A stretch of DNA of 64,000 bases from Luzula sylvatica. Taxonomy: Eukaryota; Streptophyta; Magnoliopsida; Poales; Juncaceae. The position numbers and the translations under genes are program-made. Within the stretch, counting starts at the first letter, position 1. Each line of letters starts with the position of its first letter. Below are positions 11,101-23,386 of the stretch, piece after piece. A model generated the notes under the pieces. That model ran no database searches, was not told where the DNA came from, and saw nothing but the letters and a program-made list of their open reading frames with translations. The stretch spans positions 53,177,793 through 53,241,792 of the forward strand of contig OX326961.1 of the NCBI GenBank assembly GCA_946800325.1, given 5' to 3'.

Positions 11101-14042
11101 CCCAATTTGAACCATTCAAATTGGATTTTCCTACTGAACGATATGACCACGAATGTACACTTACATTCATTTATCCTTGTGTACACTTTTACGGTTGATC
11201 CGAAACTGTATTTCCTTCAACTTCATCATCGCCTCCACCTTACTTGGATCCGTGTCCACCCCTTCATGAGATATCACGTGACCACGGTATTTGATCGTGT
11301 GCGTGCCGAAAACGCATTTGGACTTCTTGGCAAATAGTTGATTGCTCTTCAATATGGTGAGGACCTCACGCATGTGCTCCACGTTCTCTTCCATCGACCT
11401 ACTATACACCAAAATATCATAAAAAAAAAAACGACCACAAATTTTCGCAATTGTTTTTCAAAAATACGGTTTATTAATGCTTGAAACGTTGAGGGCGCAT
11501 TAGTCAAACCGAATGGCAAGACACGGAATTCATAATGGCCCGAGTGTGTGCGAAACGCCGTTTTATAAATATCGCCCTCCTCCATTCTTATTTGATGATA
11601 ACCCGACTTCAAATCGAGTTTCGAGAAAACCCTAGCTTCTTTCAACTCATCCAAAAGATCATCGATAATCGGTATAGGATATTTATCCTTGACCGTCATC
11701 GAATTTAATTGTCGATAGTCAATACATAACCTCCACGTTCCGTCTTTCTTTCCCACGAGAATGGCCGGAGATGCAAACGGACTTTTACTCGGCCTAATAA
11801 CTCCACTTTCAATCATCTCCTTTACAATTCATTCAATTTCTTCTTTTTGGAAATGGGAATAGGCCTTATTTGCACCGTGTGAGAGTCATTCATCAATGGT
11901 ATGGCATGATCAAAATTTCGTTTTGGGGGTAAAGAGTTGGGTTCCTCAAACAATTCTTTAAACTCATGCAAGACTCCAGACAGACCCGTTAAGCCTCCTT
12001 TATTAGATCCATTATCCATTCCTGATTCTATCTCGTTTTTACAGCTCTCCCGGTTTTCAAAAACCTGGAAAAGAATTTTAGACTCCTTTTCTGGGTTCCC
12101 ACACGCAATTCCAACTCCTGGTTCCTCCTTCTGTCTATTTCCATCCCGGTTTTCAGGAACCTGGAAAGTAATTTTAGAACCGAATTCTCGGTTGTTCACA
12201 CACTCCGAACTCCTCTTCTCGGCTTCTCGGTAGTTGTATTCCGGATTCTGAACCTTACCTGGACTCAGAATCTGTAATTCTCCTTCTAGATTTCCTTCTC
12301 TACCTTCATTACCTTTCTCGATCACGATCTCAGACTTCATTTCCCAACTCTCCAGCCTCGCGATCCAGCCAATCTGATTCTTGGAAATCCAGGAACACAA
12401 CTCTTTTCCCTCGATTAGCATTACTGGGTTAGTTGTAAACCGGAATTGTGTTTCTGTCGTCATCAACAGCTCTTCACCATTGCTAACACATTTCACCATT
12501 GAGTTTTCATAGTCAAATACCACCGGACCATGGGCTCCCATCCAGTCAACCCCCAGCACCATCTCTGCGGTGCCCAATTCTAGCACTCTCGCGTCAAATT
12601 TGAAACTTGTATCCTGCATCACCCACTCGAAATCATGAATCATCGTGTCACAAGACAACCGAGACCCATTTGCCATCGTAATCGATAATGGAGCTACAAC
12701 TGACGGTATCAACCCCAAAATTTTAACGAAACGAGGATCAATGAACGTGTGAGACGATCTGCTATCCACCAGGATTTATAAGATCTTATTCTTGGATTCG
12801 CCGGTGATTTTGAGAGTATCGAATTTTGCCTTTGGACCAATTCTCTCTGTCGAGATTTCCATTAGCCCAGCCATCCTCTCTTCTTCCTCTCTAATTAATT
12901 CATCTTCTTCCTTAAATCTCAATTCATCTTCCGCATCCTGATCAATGCCCTCAAATCTCAATTGCCATAACTACGTGTTCATTTCGATTCGACACCTTAT
13001 TCTTGCAATTGTGTCATGAATTGAACTTCTCTTCACACCAATAGCACTCGTTTCTAGCTCTTTTTTTCTTTCTTCAATTGTTCCCAATCCTTCCCATTAA
13101 CTCGAGGGTGGGTTTGAGCTCGATTCGTTGATACTATGATCTTCTCTTTCTCCACGATTCTCCCTCTTTTCTGAGCCAACAGTCCCTTCTCTACATGCTC
13201 CGCATTTTCATATGCATCGTTGAGATTGCGAGGACGAGATAGAACCACTGGATTTTGTAATTCTTTGCTCAACCCAGCTAAGAAACAATTCTTAAAGAAA
13301 TTGTCTTCCAATTGATCATATCTTCTCAACATCATCCCCCTCAAGCGATCAAATTGCTTGCGATACTCCACCACTGCTTCTGTTTGTCTCAACACATGGA
13401 ACTCCCCTTCTAACCCCAAAAGAAGCTCACTTTCGAACCTCCTGAGTTACTCTGCCGCGAATTGAGGCCATGGTGGGTTTGGGTCTATCGCTTGGTATGC
13501 GTAAAACCAGTCTTCCGCATCGCCAGTGAGGTATAGAGAAGCCAGCTTGACCTTCTGCCATTCTACAAAAGAGCACACTGAGAAATAATTCTCGCACTTC
13601 TTTAACCATACCCGGGGTTCAGATCCGGTGAAGTACGTGAGCTCTGCTCTTGATTTGGGCATCACATCGAAGTTCTGCCTTTGTCGTCCTCCTCCTCTCT
13701 AAAATCCCCTCCTCGAGGCTGATAGCCTTCATCAGCCCATCGAGCATCAGATTGAATGCCGCGATAGCGATCCGTATCGTCTCCCAGAACTCCCCTTCCC
13801 GTATCTCGCGATCTCTCTCCACTCTTGCTCGATTCAGCTCCGTTGTTCTCCTTCTTCATGATCTGGATGAACATGTCTTTCAATTCCTGAAATTGAGCGT
13901 TGGAACTCGATTTCATTTCCTCCTGACTTTCTCTCAGCCCAGCAAGCTCACTAGCGAAACTCTCGATCCTGCCTCTATTGATTAAAATCTCTCCATCCAG
14001 GCGTCTCATCTCCTCCGATTCAGCTTGTTGCTTCTTCGCCAT
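8188..14042 (-). pseudogene. G2 chromovirus gag-pol, multiply disrupted
   Basis: Gag starts at 14042 (MAKKQQAESEE), and a retrotransposon-gag domain follows (YFTGSEPRVWLKKCENYF; FLAGLSKELQNPV). An in-frame TAA at 13447 splits it. Protease follows a TAA near 12776 and has DSR where the active-site DSG is expected. RT ([20 protein letters not shown]) loses frame at an A run near 11420, exactly at the FFDD catalytic box. The copia solo LTR at 10228-11219 then separates RT from its connection domain. RNase H has VETEAC where DAS is usual, so the catalytic aspartate is changed, and TAA codons flank it (10075, 9643). Integrase keeps an intact HHCC finger but has TAG at 9001-9003. The C-terminal WSNLPDEDAMWEDFDEL end is chromodomain-like. 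Confidence 0.85.
10228..11219 (-). mobile_element. Solo LTR of the copia-A family inside G2 pol
   Basis: Reverse complement of the LTR seen at 27032-28016 and 53509-54448: starts TGAAGGAAATACAG and ends CCCAACA on the minus strand, 992 bp. Flanks are acttt (10223-10227) and acttc (11220-11224), a 5-bp target duplication with one mismatch. The G2 reading frame picks up across the two flanks (VEAMMK then WPK). Confidence 0.9.
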
Positions 14043-14078
14043 TAATGGAGTTTCAACGAAAGAACCCGTTCACGTCTC

Positions 14079-14090
14079 GCTCTGATACCA
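14079..14090 (-). other. Primer-binding site of G2 (initiator tRNA-Met)
   Basis: Minus strand tggtatcagagc, the 12 bases complementary to the 3' end of plant initiator methionine tRNA, two bases inside the 5' LTR. It fixes the orientation of the element. Confidence 0.9.
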
Positions 14091-14092
14091 AC

Positions 14093-14546
14093 TGTAAAGA
14101 ATTCGCTCTCAGAATCCTTTATGCAACACCAATCAACACACAAGAACAATCAATTTCAAGTTCAATCAACGAATTCGAATTCGACTCGTTCGATTAACTT
14201 CTCTAGATCGGGTTTCAATGACCCTCTCCAGTTCTTACACAGTCACGATATTACAAAACAGATAATATGAATGAATCAAACAAAAACGCTGAAAAACAAA
14301 TAAAAGGAATGTTCCTCTTCTCCGTACGATCGTTGCTTCCTTCACAGCCTCCCAACGATCTTTCGTACAACTCCTATTTTCTTCCTCCCCACTCTCGGTG
14401 TTAACTGAACCACATACTCCCTCCTCACGTGACAAGCACGCTTGGTCCATCATACACCGCGCGCCAACTATCCTTATTTAAACAAACAGAAATAATAAGG
14501 CTACCCCATTTATACACACAAGATCATCATGATGGGAATCATGACA
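14093..14546 (-). repeat. G2 LTR, 5' copy, shared with G2b
   Basis: 454-bp partner of 7709-8162. On its outer side the sequence is not host DNA but the 3' end of another chromovirus internal region, including the polypurine tract. It therefore serves as 5' LTR of G2 and as 3' LTR of G2b. Confidence 0.9.
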
Positions 14547-16375
14547 ATCCCCCTACTTAAAAACCTTGTCTCAAGGTTTTAAAGTAGGAAACTTCTTCGC
14601 CAATTCGTCGAAGTCCTCCCACGTGGCGTCCTCGTCCGGTAAGTTCGACCAACGCACCAACAATTGCACCTCTGCTTTATTACCTCTCTTCACCAAACGC
14701 CTATTCAAAACCGCCACCGGCTCTACCTTCAATATTCCCTCGGCTCAAATGAGGGGTAAATTGGGAATAACCGCCCTTTTTGATCTGATCTTCTTTTTGA
14801 GTTGCGATACATGGAAAACCGGATGTATGAGTGAACCATTTGGGAGGTTCAATTCATAAGCTACCGCTCCAATTTTCGTCACCACCTCATACGGCCCATA
14901 ATAACGCGAGTGCAACTTTGTTCCTATGTTCAACGAGAGCGATGTTTGGCGATATGGTTGAAGTTTAAGATAGACCCAATCACCCTCTTCAAACTTCCTT
15001 TCGCTTCGTTCTCGATCCGCGTAAATCTTCATCCTTTCTTGTGCCTTGGTCAAATTCTCTTTGATTAATTGCATCGCCGAGTGTCTCTCTTTCATACACT
15101 CATCTATAGCCGCCACCTTCGATGATGGACTTGCACCGAGCTCCACTCTCGGGGGAAGATATCCATACAACGCTTCAAACTGGCTACACTTGAGCGAAGT
15201 ATGGAAATTGGTATTATACCACCACTCCGCTTGCAACAACCTTGCATTCCACTTTTTCGGGGCATTCGCTACCATACATCTTAAATAATTCTCGAGACAT
15301 TGATTCACTCTTTCGGTTTGTCCATCGGTTTGAGGGTGGTATGACGTGTTCAATTGGAGCTTCCGTGCAAGGAAAAAAGCTCACGCCAAAAGATACTCAT
15401 AAAAATCTTATCTCGATCGCTCACGATGGCTTGTGGAACTCCGTGGAGTTTGCACACATTATCAAAAAATACGCTTGCGATTTGTTGAGCCGAGAATGGA
15501 TGAGACAATGGTATAAAGTGTGAGTATTTGGTTAACCGATCCACCACGACCAATATCGTATCCTTTCCATTCGATTTCGGCAATTTCTCGATAAAGTCCA
15601 TACTGACGCAACTCCACGCCTCTTGCGGAATATTCAAGGGTTGTAGCAACCCGGGGCTCGCTACATGCTCGCCCTTATTTCTTTGGCAACAATCGCATTC
15701 ACGCACAAACTTGTTTATTTCTCTTTTCATCCCCTCCCAAAAGAAATTGCGTTTGATCCTTTGATACGTCCCCAACATGCCCAAATGCCCTACTTCGGAC
15801 GATTCATGCAACGCTTCAATAATTTTTTTCTTGAGTTCGTGATTTTTTCCCATGCACAATCTCCCTTGGAAACGAAGTATCCCCCCTTTTAACTCGAAAC
15901 CCGCGAATTCTTCCGGTTTGATAATAATCCCTTCTAATATACTTGCGATATTTTTGTCACCCTCATAACTATCCTCCACCTCTTTAAGCCAAGCGGGTAC
16001 CACCATGCTAATTTCTCCGAATTCTCCCGCATAATCCTCGACAACCCATCGGCTACTTTATTTTCTATACCCGGTTTGTAGTGGATCGTATAATCAAACC
16101 CGAGTAATTTTGTTAACCCCTTATGTTGAAGTTGCGTATTGACCCGCCCTTCGAGAAGAAACTTCAAGCTCTCATGATCGGTTTTGATGACGAACTTGTT
16201 GCCGATGAGATAGTGCCTCCCTTTTTTGACGGCTAAAATAACCGCAAGGAGCTCTTTCTCGTACGTGGAACGACCGAGATTTTTGGTACTTAGGGCCTTG
16301 CTAATATACACCAATGGTTTACCCTCTTGCATTAGTACCGCGCCTATACCGTATCCACAAGCATCCGTCTCTACA
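14547..16375 (-). pseudogene. G2b: second, 5'-truncated chromovirus internal region (integrase to RNase H)
   Basis: Closely parallels 8163-10018 of G2: a polypurine tract next to the LTR, then the C-terminal tail, integrase (CDCCQRNKGE finger, VSDRDKIF, QTERVNQ) and RNase H (TDHESLKFLLEGRV). It stops near 16375 within RNase H, where AT-rich DNA begins. Frames are broken near 14745 and 15350 (a short deletion, HGSSN versus HGTKLQLS) and near 16020, where a few codons are missing. Its similarity to G2 and shared LTR indicate unequal recombination or tandem insertion within one family. Confidence 0.85.
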
Positions 16376-16729
16376 TAATATTATTTTAGGTACCACTTTT
16401 GTATTCATTTTTTTATTTAAGTTCATAATATTATTTCATATAATAATTTGATTATGATCATATTTTTGTATATTTTCGGCATATAGATATATTTAGACAA
16501 ATTGTTTAAGGAACAAATTGATTTGCAGGATCTTTTACGAATGCTTATCTGCCAGCCCTAATTTCTATCAGGTAAATTTTATTTTATTAAAATAAAAATC
16601 CATTTTTTATTTTTGATAATATCAATATTTTTTGAAATTTATTTTTACACGGGAGGAAGAAAGCATAGTGGGAAGTTTATCCGTGCATTTCATGGTATTT
16701 TTTAAGCCATAGTGTGAATTGTAAAAAAA

Positions 16730-17250
16730 TTCCAAAGTATTAATTTATATATCGTCGGATTGATTGTTGATAAAATTTCTCAAAATTTGATTTAATGATT
16801 TTTATTTCGTGTGCCAGAGGGACGAAAATGCATAAAATGCATTCAACACCCAATTTCAGAATCCAACAGGGACAAAATTGGAAAAAAATAGGGTTTTCAA
16901 TAAATTACTCAGTTCACTCGAGAAAGGATGGAACGGAAAGCCAGAGATCTCTCACGCGCCAACGGTAATTTCCATGAACCCTAAACCTAATTCGGTATAC
17001 ATGATATTAAGAGATTTTGCAGGGTATACATGATATTAATTGGGTTTTTTCAAAATTTATGCAATTTAAAACGTAATACTTTATTTTTCAAAAATTCCAA
17101 GGTATTAATATATCGTCTTATTGATTGTTGTTCAAATTTCTCAAAATTTGATTTAATGATTTTTATTTCGTGTCCAGAGGGACGAAAATGCATTCGACAC
17201 CTAATTTCAGTATCCAGCAGGGACAAAATTGGAAAAAGTTAGGGTTTTGA
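16730..17250 (+). repeat. Direct duplication of ~160 bp (16730-16899 and 17095-17250)
   Basis: Both copies contain cagagggacgaaaatgca, then a variant of caatttcag and gggacaaaattggaaaaa, preceded by tcaaaatttgatttaatga. They differ by scattered substitutions and short indels, and are separated by about 195 bases. Confidence 0.7.
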
Positions 17251-17722
17251 AGAAATCCGTACTCTTTTAGTGTTTGTAGGGGCATCCAAGATATTTCCAA
17301 TTTGGCAGGGTTTATACATGATATTAAGTATTAAGAGGTTTTGATATTAAATTGTTGATTTTTCACATATTTGCAATTGTAAGGGTATTTTTTTTACTTT
17401 TTAGCATTTCGAAGTTGTTTTTGGAATATTCAGCATTTTTCCAGAAGTTTTAAATTCCCTTTAGCTTAAATTTTCTTAAAACTTATTTTTATTTTAAAGC
17501 CTCCTTCGTTTCAATACGTTAATTTTTTTTTACTTCATAAAAGAAAAAAAAATCTTTTGACTTTAAAAACTGTTTTTTCAACTATAAATCTTTTTAGTTT
17601 TTAACTTTTGTGTTTTTGAGACAATTTTTTAATTTTTTTTCTCTTTTTTTTGAAGTATTTTTGTTTTTAGAATTGCATCATTACATTTTTTATTGCGATT
17701 TTTTTACAAGGGTATTTTTTAC

Positions 17723-18181
17723 AAAAATTTGGGTTTTCGATTTTTTAATGAAAGATATTTTTAAAATTTTAAAGGGTAAATAAAACATTTCATATTTTTA
17801 CAAGGGTATATATGATATTTTAAAATATGAAAGGATACATATGATATTTATAATTTTTACAAGGTAAACATGATGTTTTGGACTTTTTAATAGTAAAATT
17901 ATATAATTATATATGTAAGCATGAATACAAACGTACAATATTATAAAATTTTTTAATACAATACACATAAAAATAAGAGAAGAAGAAATATATAATTTCA
18001 AAAAAATTTGGGTTTTCGATTTTTGAATGAAAGATATTTTTAAAATTTTAAAGGGTAAATAAAACATTTTATATTTTTACAAGGGTATATATGATATTTT
18101 AAAATATGAAAGGATACATATGATATTTATAATTTTTACAAGGTAAACATGATGTTTTGGACTTTTGAATAGTAAAATTAT
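17723..18181 (+). repeat. Near-identical ~180-bp direct duplication (17723-17903 and ~18002-18181)
   Basis: Each copy starts with aaaatttgggttttcgat and ends with a segment close to gatgttttggactttt followed by agtaaaatta. Only a few mismatches are visible. Within each copy the motif agggtaaataaaacattt / agggtatatatgatattt recurs every ~25 bases and continues past the second copy to about 18260. Confidence 0.75.
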
Positions 18182-18951
18182 ATTCGATACTTCGAGAAGG
18201 GTAAATATGATATTTCAGATTTTTGAAAGGGTAAATAAAATATTAGATTTTGAGAAAGGCGGATTTGATATTTTTGATTTTAAGTATCATATAAAGAAAA
18301 GTATATGAAAAGTTCTTAACCTGGTTGGATTTTAAGTCCAAATAAGGACGCGCGGAATTTTCCGCCCGGGTCTTGCTAGTTATTATATACTAATACAAAA
18401 CATAAGTAGACAAAATACATTTACATCAAAAATAATTTGTTTACATTCAAAAAATTATGGGAATAATTAAAGGGATGTTGCATACAATCGAACACCCAAA
18501 TTAAATATTTTTTTTAAATTTATAGGAAACTTTCTGGCTTCGTTTTGTAAGAATTTGTTTTATTATAATAGAAGCAACAAGATAAATTGTCTAAATTCTA
18601 AATAGAAATCGTTATGTATTATTGTTTAGTTCTAGTATTGCACTGGAACGAATTTTATTCATTCCGTGAGTTATGTGTACTACAAATTATCAAATTTTAA
18701 TATTGTTAATTTTTTTAGAACACCAACGTTGATTTATTCCATGAAAATGAAGTTTCTATTAAATATTTGGCAAATACAAATTATGATTTGCACTATATTC
18801 TTTAAAAATATGTATTTGCGAAAATGTTCACAAATAATTTAAAATTTTAATATAATCTCTCTAAATAATTATTTAATCCCAAACTTTTATTTATTTTTGA
18901 ACAATGTCATATTTCCATGACAATAGAAGTCATTTCAAATTAGGAGTGAGC

Positions 18952-20013
18952 AAACCGTGTGTAATAAGTTCAGTTCAAGATACAACGAAATTAAAAGAAC
19001 TATCCGAGCTTTCTTTTGGAAAGGCTCCAAGGGATACAACGCAACTAACGCACTAATAAGTTGGGACAGAGTGTGCCTCCCTAAGAATATGAGGGGTCTG
19101 GAACTCAAAAATCTAAAAACACAAGATGAATCTCTCATTCTTAAATGACTATGGAAAATAGACACCCAACGTGACTCATTATGGACGCAGTGGATCAAAA
19201 AGCTATATGGAATAAGTTCAGTTCAAGATTTGGAGATCTTCAATCGAACAAAACTATCTTTTTTCTTAAAGGATTTGATTAAACTCATTCCTTTCTATAA
19301 AATTTCCACCTCAAATCATGATGGATCGAATGTTAATATCAAATGGAACCGGAAGAGAGACCTCTCCTTCTCTACTTCAAGTTCATATATAGCCTTAATC
19401 GATCCGGGAGAGCGCGTTTCTTGGAACAATATGTTATAGAAATCCAAGGCACCGATAAAAACAAAAATATTCATGTGGCTAACCATAAATTGCCGAATCC
19501 TAACGGGAGACATCCTAAACCGCAAGGGATGGATAGGACCATTCTGGTGCCCCCTGTGTAAAAACGAATTGGAATGTGTTGTACACATATTCACGCAATG
19601 CGTATATGCAAAGAAAATATGGATAATTAACTATGATCGTACTAACAACTTGATGACCCCAAACCAAAATCAAAACCTATTAAAATTTTGGAGCAATAAT
19701 AGGAACAATCTCCACAAGAACCAAAGAAAAACGTGGGACACTATTTTCATTACAACCACATGGACAATCTGGCTAGAGCGAAATGGACGAATTTTCCAAG
19801 GCAAATCAAAGACGTCGGCGCAAAATGCAATGCAAGCAATGGAAACGGCGCTGCTATGGTCAAGGCATTGTTAGCATTGTAAAGATCTCAAATATTATTT
19901 TTTATTTGTAGTAGTCGAATGTATTTTTCTATTTTCTATTTTTGTAAGAACACTTGTGTACCATAGACGACAAGTGACCGCTTGTTGGGTACCATTAAAA
20001 AAAAAACCATGTG
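18952..20013 (+). mobile_element. 5'-truncated LINE (non-LTR retrotransposon) insertion
   Basis: A LINE ORF2 C-terminal remnant is followed by a 3' tail ending gggtaccatt and an A run (19997-20006), as in plant LINEs. Flanks aaaccgtgtg (18952-18961) and aaaccatgtg (20004-20013) form a likely 10-bp target duplication with one mismatch. The 5' end has a repeated 19-bp junction sequence. Confidence 0.75.
18963..19875 (+). pseudogene. LINE ORF2 C-terminal fragment with zf-RVT domain
   Basis: The reading begins in the thumb and post-RT region (RTIRAFFWKGS, ISWDRVCLPKNMRGLELKNL), as seen in plant L1-type ORF2 proteins. A zf-RVT domain follows (KTKIFMWLTINCRIL, CPLCKNELECVVHIFTQC, LERNGRIF). In-frame stops occur at 19147 (K*LWKI) and near 19437. 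The endonuclease and most of the RT are absent. This is a dead-on-arrival copy. Confidence 0.75.
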
Positions 20014-20023
20014 ATTTATTTGA

Positions 20024-20116
20024 AAACCGAACAGAACCGAACCGGTCAAATTCGGTTTAATCGGTTCGGATTTTCCATTTATTTGGTTCGGTTCAATTCG
20101 GTTCGGTTCGATTTTC
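20024..20116. repeat. Cluster of aaccg / cggtt inverted units
   Basis: Dense aaccgaac and cggttcgg units face each other, followed by AT-rich DNA with repeated atatcattt motifs to about 20480. This compound is common in short plant DNA elements, but I could not fix its ends. Confidence 0.45.
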
Positions 20117-20479
20117 ATTCAGTGCTCAAATATTATTTTAATGTCAAATTTGCTGTTTTTAGTGCTCAAATATCATTTACTGTCAATATACTTTTTAATA
20201 TTTTGTATCATTTTCAATTTCAATATATCAATTTTGGTATCAATATATCATTTGCAACAATAACATGTTAATTTTTTGGGTAAGGGTATAATTTGTGGTA
20301 TAAATATACATTTTTGTATTATTATAATTTTTTGGGGTTAATATATAATTTTAATTGTCAATACATATTAATCATATATCATTTCTAGTGTTAATATATA
20401 ATTTTTAGTTCCGACACGATATTTACAATCGTAATATTTAACTTTCATTGAAATTATAGTGTTTGCGACATTAATATAC

Positions 20480-21252
20480 ATTTTTGTGTCAATACACTAA
20501 TCAGTTCCATAAAATATTCTAAAAAGTATTGTATTACATGTTTATATAGGGTTTTCATTGTTATATACTCGTATGCTGTTATACGAGTATTTTAAAAATG
20601 CAATGCATGTATGAAAAAACTAAAATCAACACATATAAAAATATATAAAATATACAAAAATAAAATATATATATAAAACATATAAAATTGGCATAATGAG
20701 CCATTAACTTTTACGTGAAGATTTCAAATATTTTACGTTATCTTGTGTTAATGGACCCGATAATGATACTAAAGCAAACGTGGCACTAAAAGTATACACA
20801 TACGTGTATATTGACGCAATAAAATGATATATGAACATTGAAAATAATAGTTTGACACAATGTTTTAAATTGCGATATAGCGGTTCATAGCGATTGGACT
20901 GTAATTTACATATGATCACCGTTATTGCACGATATAGCGGCGATATTGTGACGCTATTTAGCAGATTGCGGTATTGTGTTTTAAAAATATTTATTGTGAT
21001 TTGCGTTATAACAGCGCTATTGTGCCGCTATTTGAATCAATGATTTGACATTAAAATAATTTATTTGCAATGAAAAATAGTATACCGACAAAAAAAAAAT
21101 CATATTATGACCCAAAACATTATATTGAAAATAATGTATTGAGACATTAAATAGTGCAATAATTGAAAAAACCTGGGGTATAAAAACCAATTGAAAGCTC
21201 AAAAAATATTTGGATAAAAAAATAAAACCTATATTGAATGATATGTCTTAAT
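20480..21252. other. Intergenic, AT-rich
   Basis: No gene is seen. Around 20875-21030, short units such as cgatatagcgg and gcgctattgtgccgctattt repeat imperfectly. Confidence 0.4.
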
Positions 21253-21491
21253 CACTGTTTTTAAAACCGGGCCGGGTCGGCTGGTTCACCCGAAAAAAAC
21301 AGACCCTGTGAAAAAACCGGTTTAGTCGATGTACTGGACCGAAAATGCATAGGAACCAGCTAAACCGGCTTGAACCGGCCGGTTTTATATAAAAAACCGG
21401 ACCGCATGGACCAGAAAATGGGCCGGTTTATTTCTTTTTATTTTGCTCGTAGCTGCATGCATCACGATTTCTCTCTTTGTTGGTTATGCCC

Positions 21492-21962
21492 AATGTTACA
21501 GAAATCGCTAGGCGCTAGTCGGGCGGACGGACACCGTCTAGCGCCAAGAGGAATTAATCGGGGATTAATCGGATCTAGGCGGATTTGTAATTTTACATAG
21601 TTTTTGTCATTTTTTTAATTTTTATATATTATAATTTGTGCTATAATTTTTTATACTAAAAATAATGTATATTGATTTATTTAAAACAACGTCCAAACAA
21701 ATCATAACATTAAATCTACATATTAATTTATTTAAAACAACGTCCAAACAAATTATAACATGAAATCTACAAAATAACATTAATACAAATTCAAATAAAT
21801 CACAAAATAAAATTACTAAAAATAGAAATAAGAAAGGAAATGAAAAAAAATAAAATAATTAATTAAGTGGTCTGGGCGGGCCTAGGCGGAATTCCGCCTA
21901 GACAGAAACGACTAGGCTAAACCTGGACGTTTTCCCGGCGCCTAGGCCCATTTTTAGAACAA
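21492..21962. mobile_element. Small nested DNA transposon (gcgcctagg-type ends)
   Basis: Left end aatgttacagaaatcgctag and right end with cggcgcctaggcccattttt are imperfect inverted repeats. The insertion is flanked by an 11-base direct repeat tggttatgccc (21481-21491 and 21963-21973), a likely target duplication of the size seen with Mutator-like elements. No ORF of note. Confidence 0.6.
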
Positions 21963-21989
21963 TGGTTATGCCCCCAACAAAATCTCTAC

Positions 21990-22355
21990 GATGCCCCCCT
22001 ACAAAATATCACTAAATATTTTGTATACCCCTACAAAATATTATTTGTATCCCTATCAATATCTTTTATACCCCTGCAAAATATCATTTATAGCCCTGTA
22101 CTTTATAAATATCATTAATGTCCTTATAATTATTTTGTATGCCTTCGTTATTTTTTAGATCCTTGTAATTATTTTTGAGGCCCCTGTAAATATTTTTATA
22201 CCCCTATATTTATCTTTTTTGCCCTTTTAATTTTTTTATACCCCTGTAATTATATTTTAGGTCCTTGTAATTATCTTGTAGGCACTAATATCGTTTATAT
22301 TCCCGTAATTATCTTTTAGGCCCTTGTAAATATCGTTTATATTCCCGTAATTAAG
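21990..22355 (-). repeat. Degenerate ~25-30-bp tandem repeat
   Basis: Units such as cccctgtaattatattttag and cccttgtaaatatcgtttat repeat about twelve times with drift. In reverse complement they resemble the motif at 17780-18260. Confidence 0.6.
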
Positions 22356-22813
22356 TTAAATGAAATTTACAATTTTATGTTTGGTATTTGTATGATAATT
22401 GAATATCAAACTTTGTTTTTTTTTATGGTTGAATAATTAGATTGAAATATCTAAATTTTTTACACATTATATTTAAAATTTACTTTATTACATATGGATA
22501 TTCTCAAACCAGGGAGTGAACCGGTTGAACCACCGGTTCGACCAGTGAACCGATGACTCGAGAGTCAGCCAGGTCGATGCCCGGTCCGGTTTTAAAAACA
22601 TTGGATAAAAGGGTATATATACTTCCTGGTTATTGCCCTGCAGTATTAAAAGATAAATGAGAATTATATTAATATGATTCGGTGGTGATTCCGAGGAATG
22701 TAAAGAAGAGATGGTTGCACATAATGTGAGGTACATATCAATTCTTGCTCCATTTTGAGTTATTTTAGATGTAACGTTGTAAATACTTAACCATTCCGGT
22801 CTTAAAAACAGTG

Positions 22814-23386
22814 ATTTTATCCTTTTCTTTGATATATCTTGACCAGCTCAAAACAAATTTCACGAAATTTTAACTATTCCGTTTATACGGTTTCCTTAAT
22901 TAATCTAGACAGTAGGATTTGATCAAATGAACAATGGAAAAAACTTTGGTGTATCGAAGAAAAACGCTTTTTAATAAAAGGCCATATATGATGCCCCTCA
23001 AATCCCCCCCCCCCCCCCCCCACCCCAACATCCTCTATATCACCAATTAACAATTAATTAACAAAAGACACTTTATTTGTCTTGCGGCATAGACTAGGTA
23101 GGGTTAGTTAAATCGCTTACTAATCCTACGACAAACTATGTGCATATTTTTCTTGTTATCAATATATTAAAGACTTGCATTTTTTTTTAAAAAAAAAAAT
23201 CATAAATACAATTTCACTATATAACTTCAAATTTATGGTAGGAAAATTATCAAACAAAACGAGAAAAAAAAAAAACAGAAATGATTGCAAAGCTTACAAT
23301 GCTTACAAAGCTTCCAGCACTTGCACAATACTAATGCAGATTAATAGTTCAATACTATTATCTTAGATATACTTATATGTAGAAAT
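22814..23386. other. Intergenic, including an 18-base poly-C run
   Basis: No gene is seen. A run of 18 C lies at 23004-23021, with A-rich and T-rich stretches near 23180-23275. This is the 3' flank of GRAS-1. Confidence 0.6.

Larger units (their letters stand above)
7709..14546 (-). mobile_element. G2: full-length but defective Ty3/gypsy chromovirus
   Basis: Two LTRs of 454 bp each (7709-8162 and 14093-14546) bound an internal region read right to left: primer-binding site, gag, protease, RT, RNase H, integrase, chromodomain-like tail, polypurine tract. A 992-bp solo copia LTR (10228-11219) interrupts it between RT and RNase H. No target duplication can be assigned, because on the right the 14093-14546 LTR runs straight into another internal region (G2b). 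Confidence 0.9.
16376..18951. other. AT-rich intergenic DNA without recognisable genes
   Basis: I see no coding region here. It holds two local duplications (16730-17250 and 17723-18181, listed separately), long T and A runs, and degenerate motifs of the type agggtaaatatgatattt. Confidence 0.6.
21253..22813. mobile_element. Decayed terminal-inverted-repeat element (tttttaaaaccgg ends)
   Basis: Left end cactgtttttaaaaccgg (21253-21270) is the inverse of 22796-22813 with one mismatch. A second inverse copy (19 of 20 bases) ends at 22600. The interior near both ends is rich in ccggttt and gaaccgg units. There is no coding sequence and no clear target duplication. Two nested right ends suggest internal rearrangement or two related insertions. 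Confidence 0.45.
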
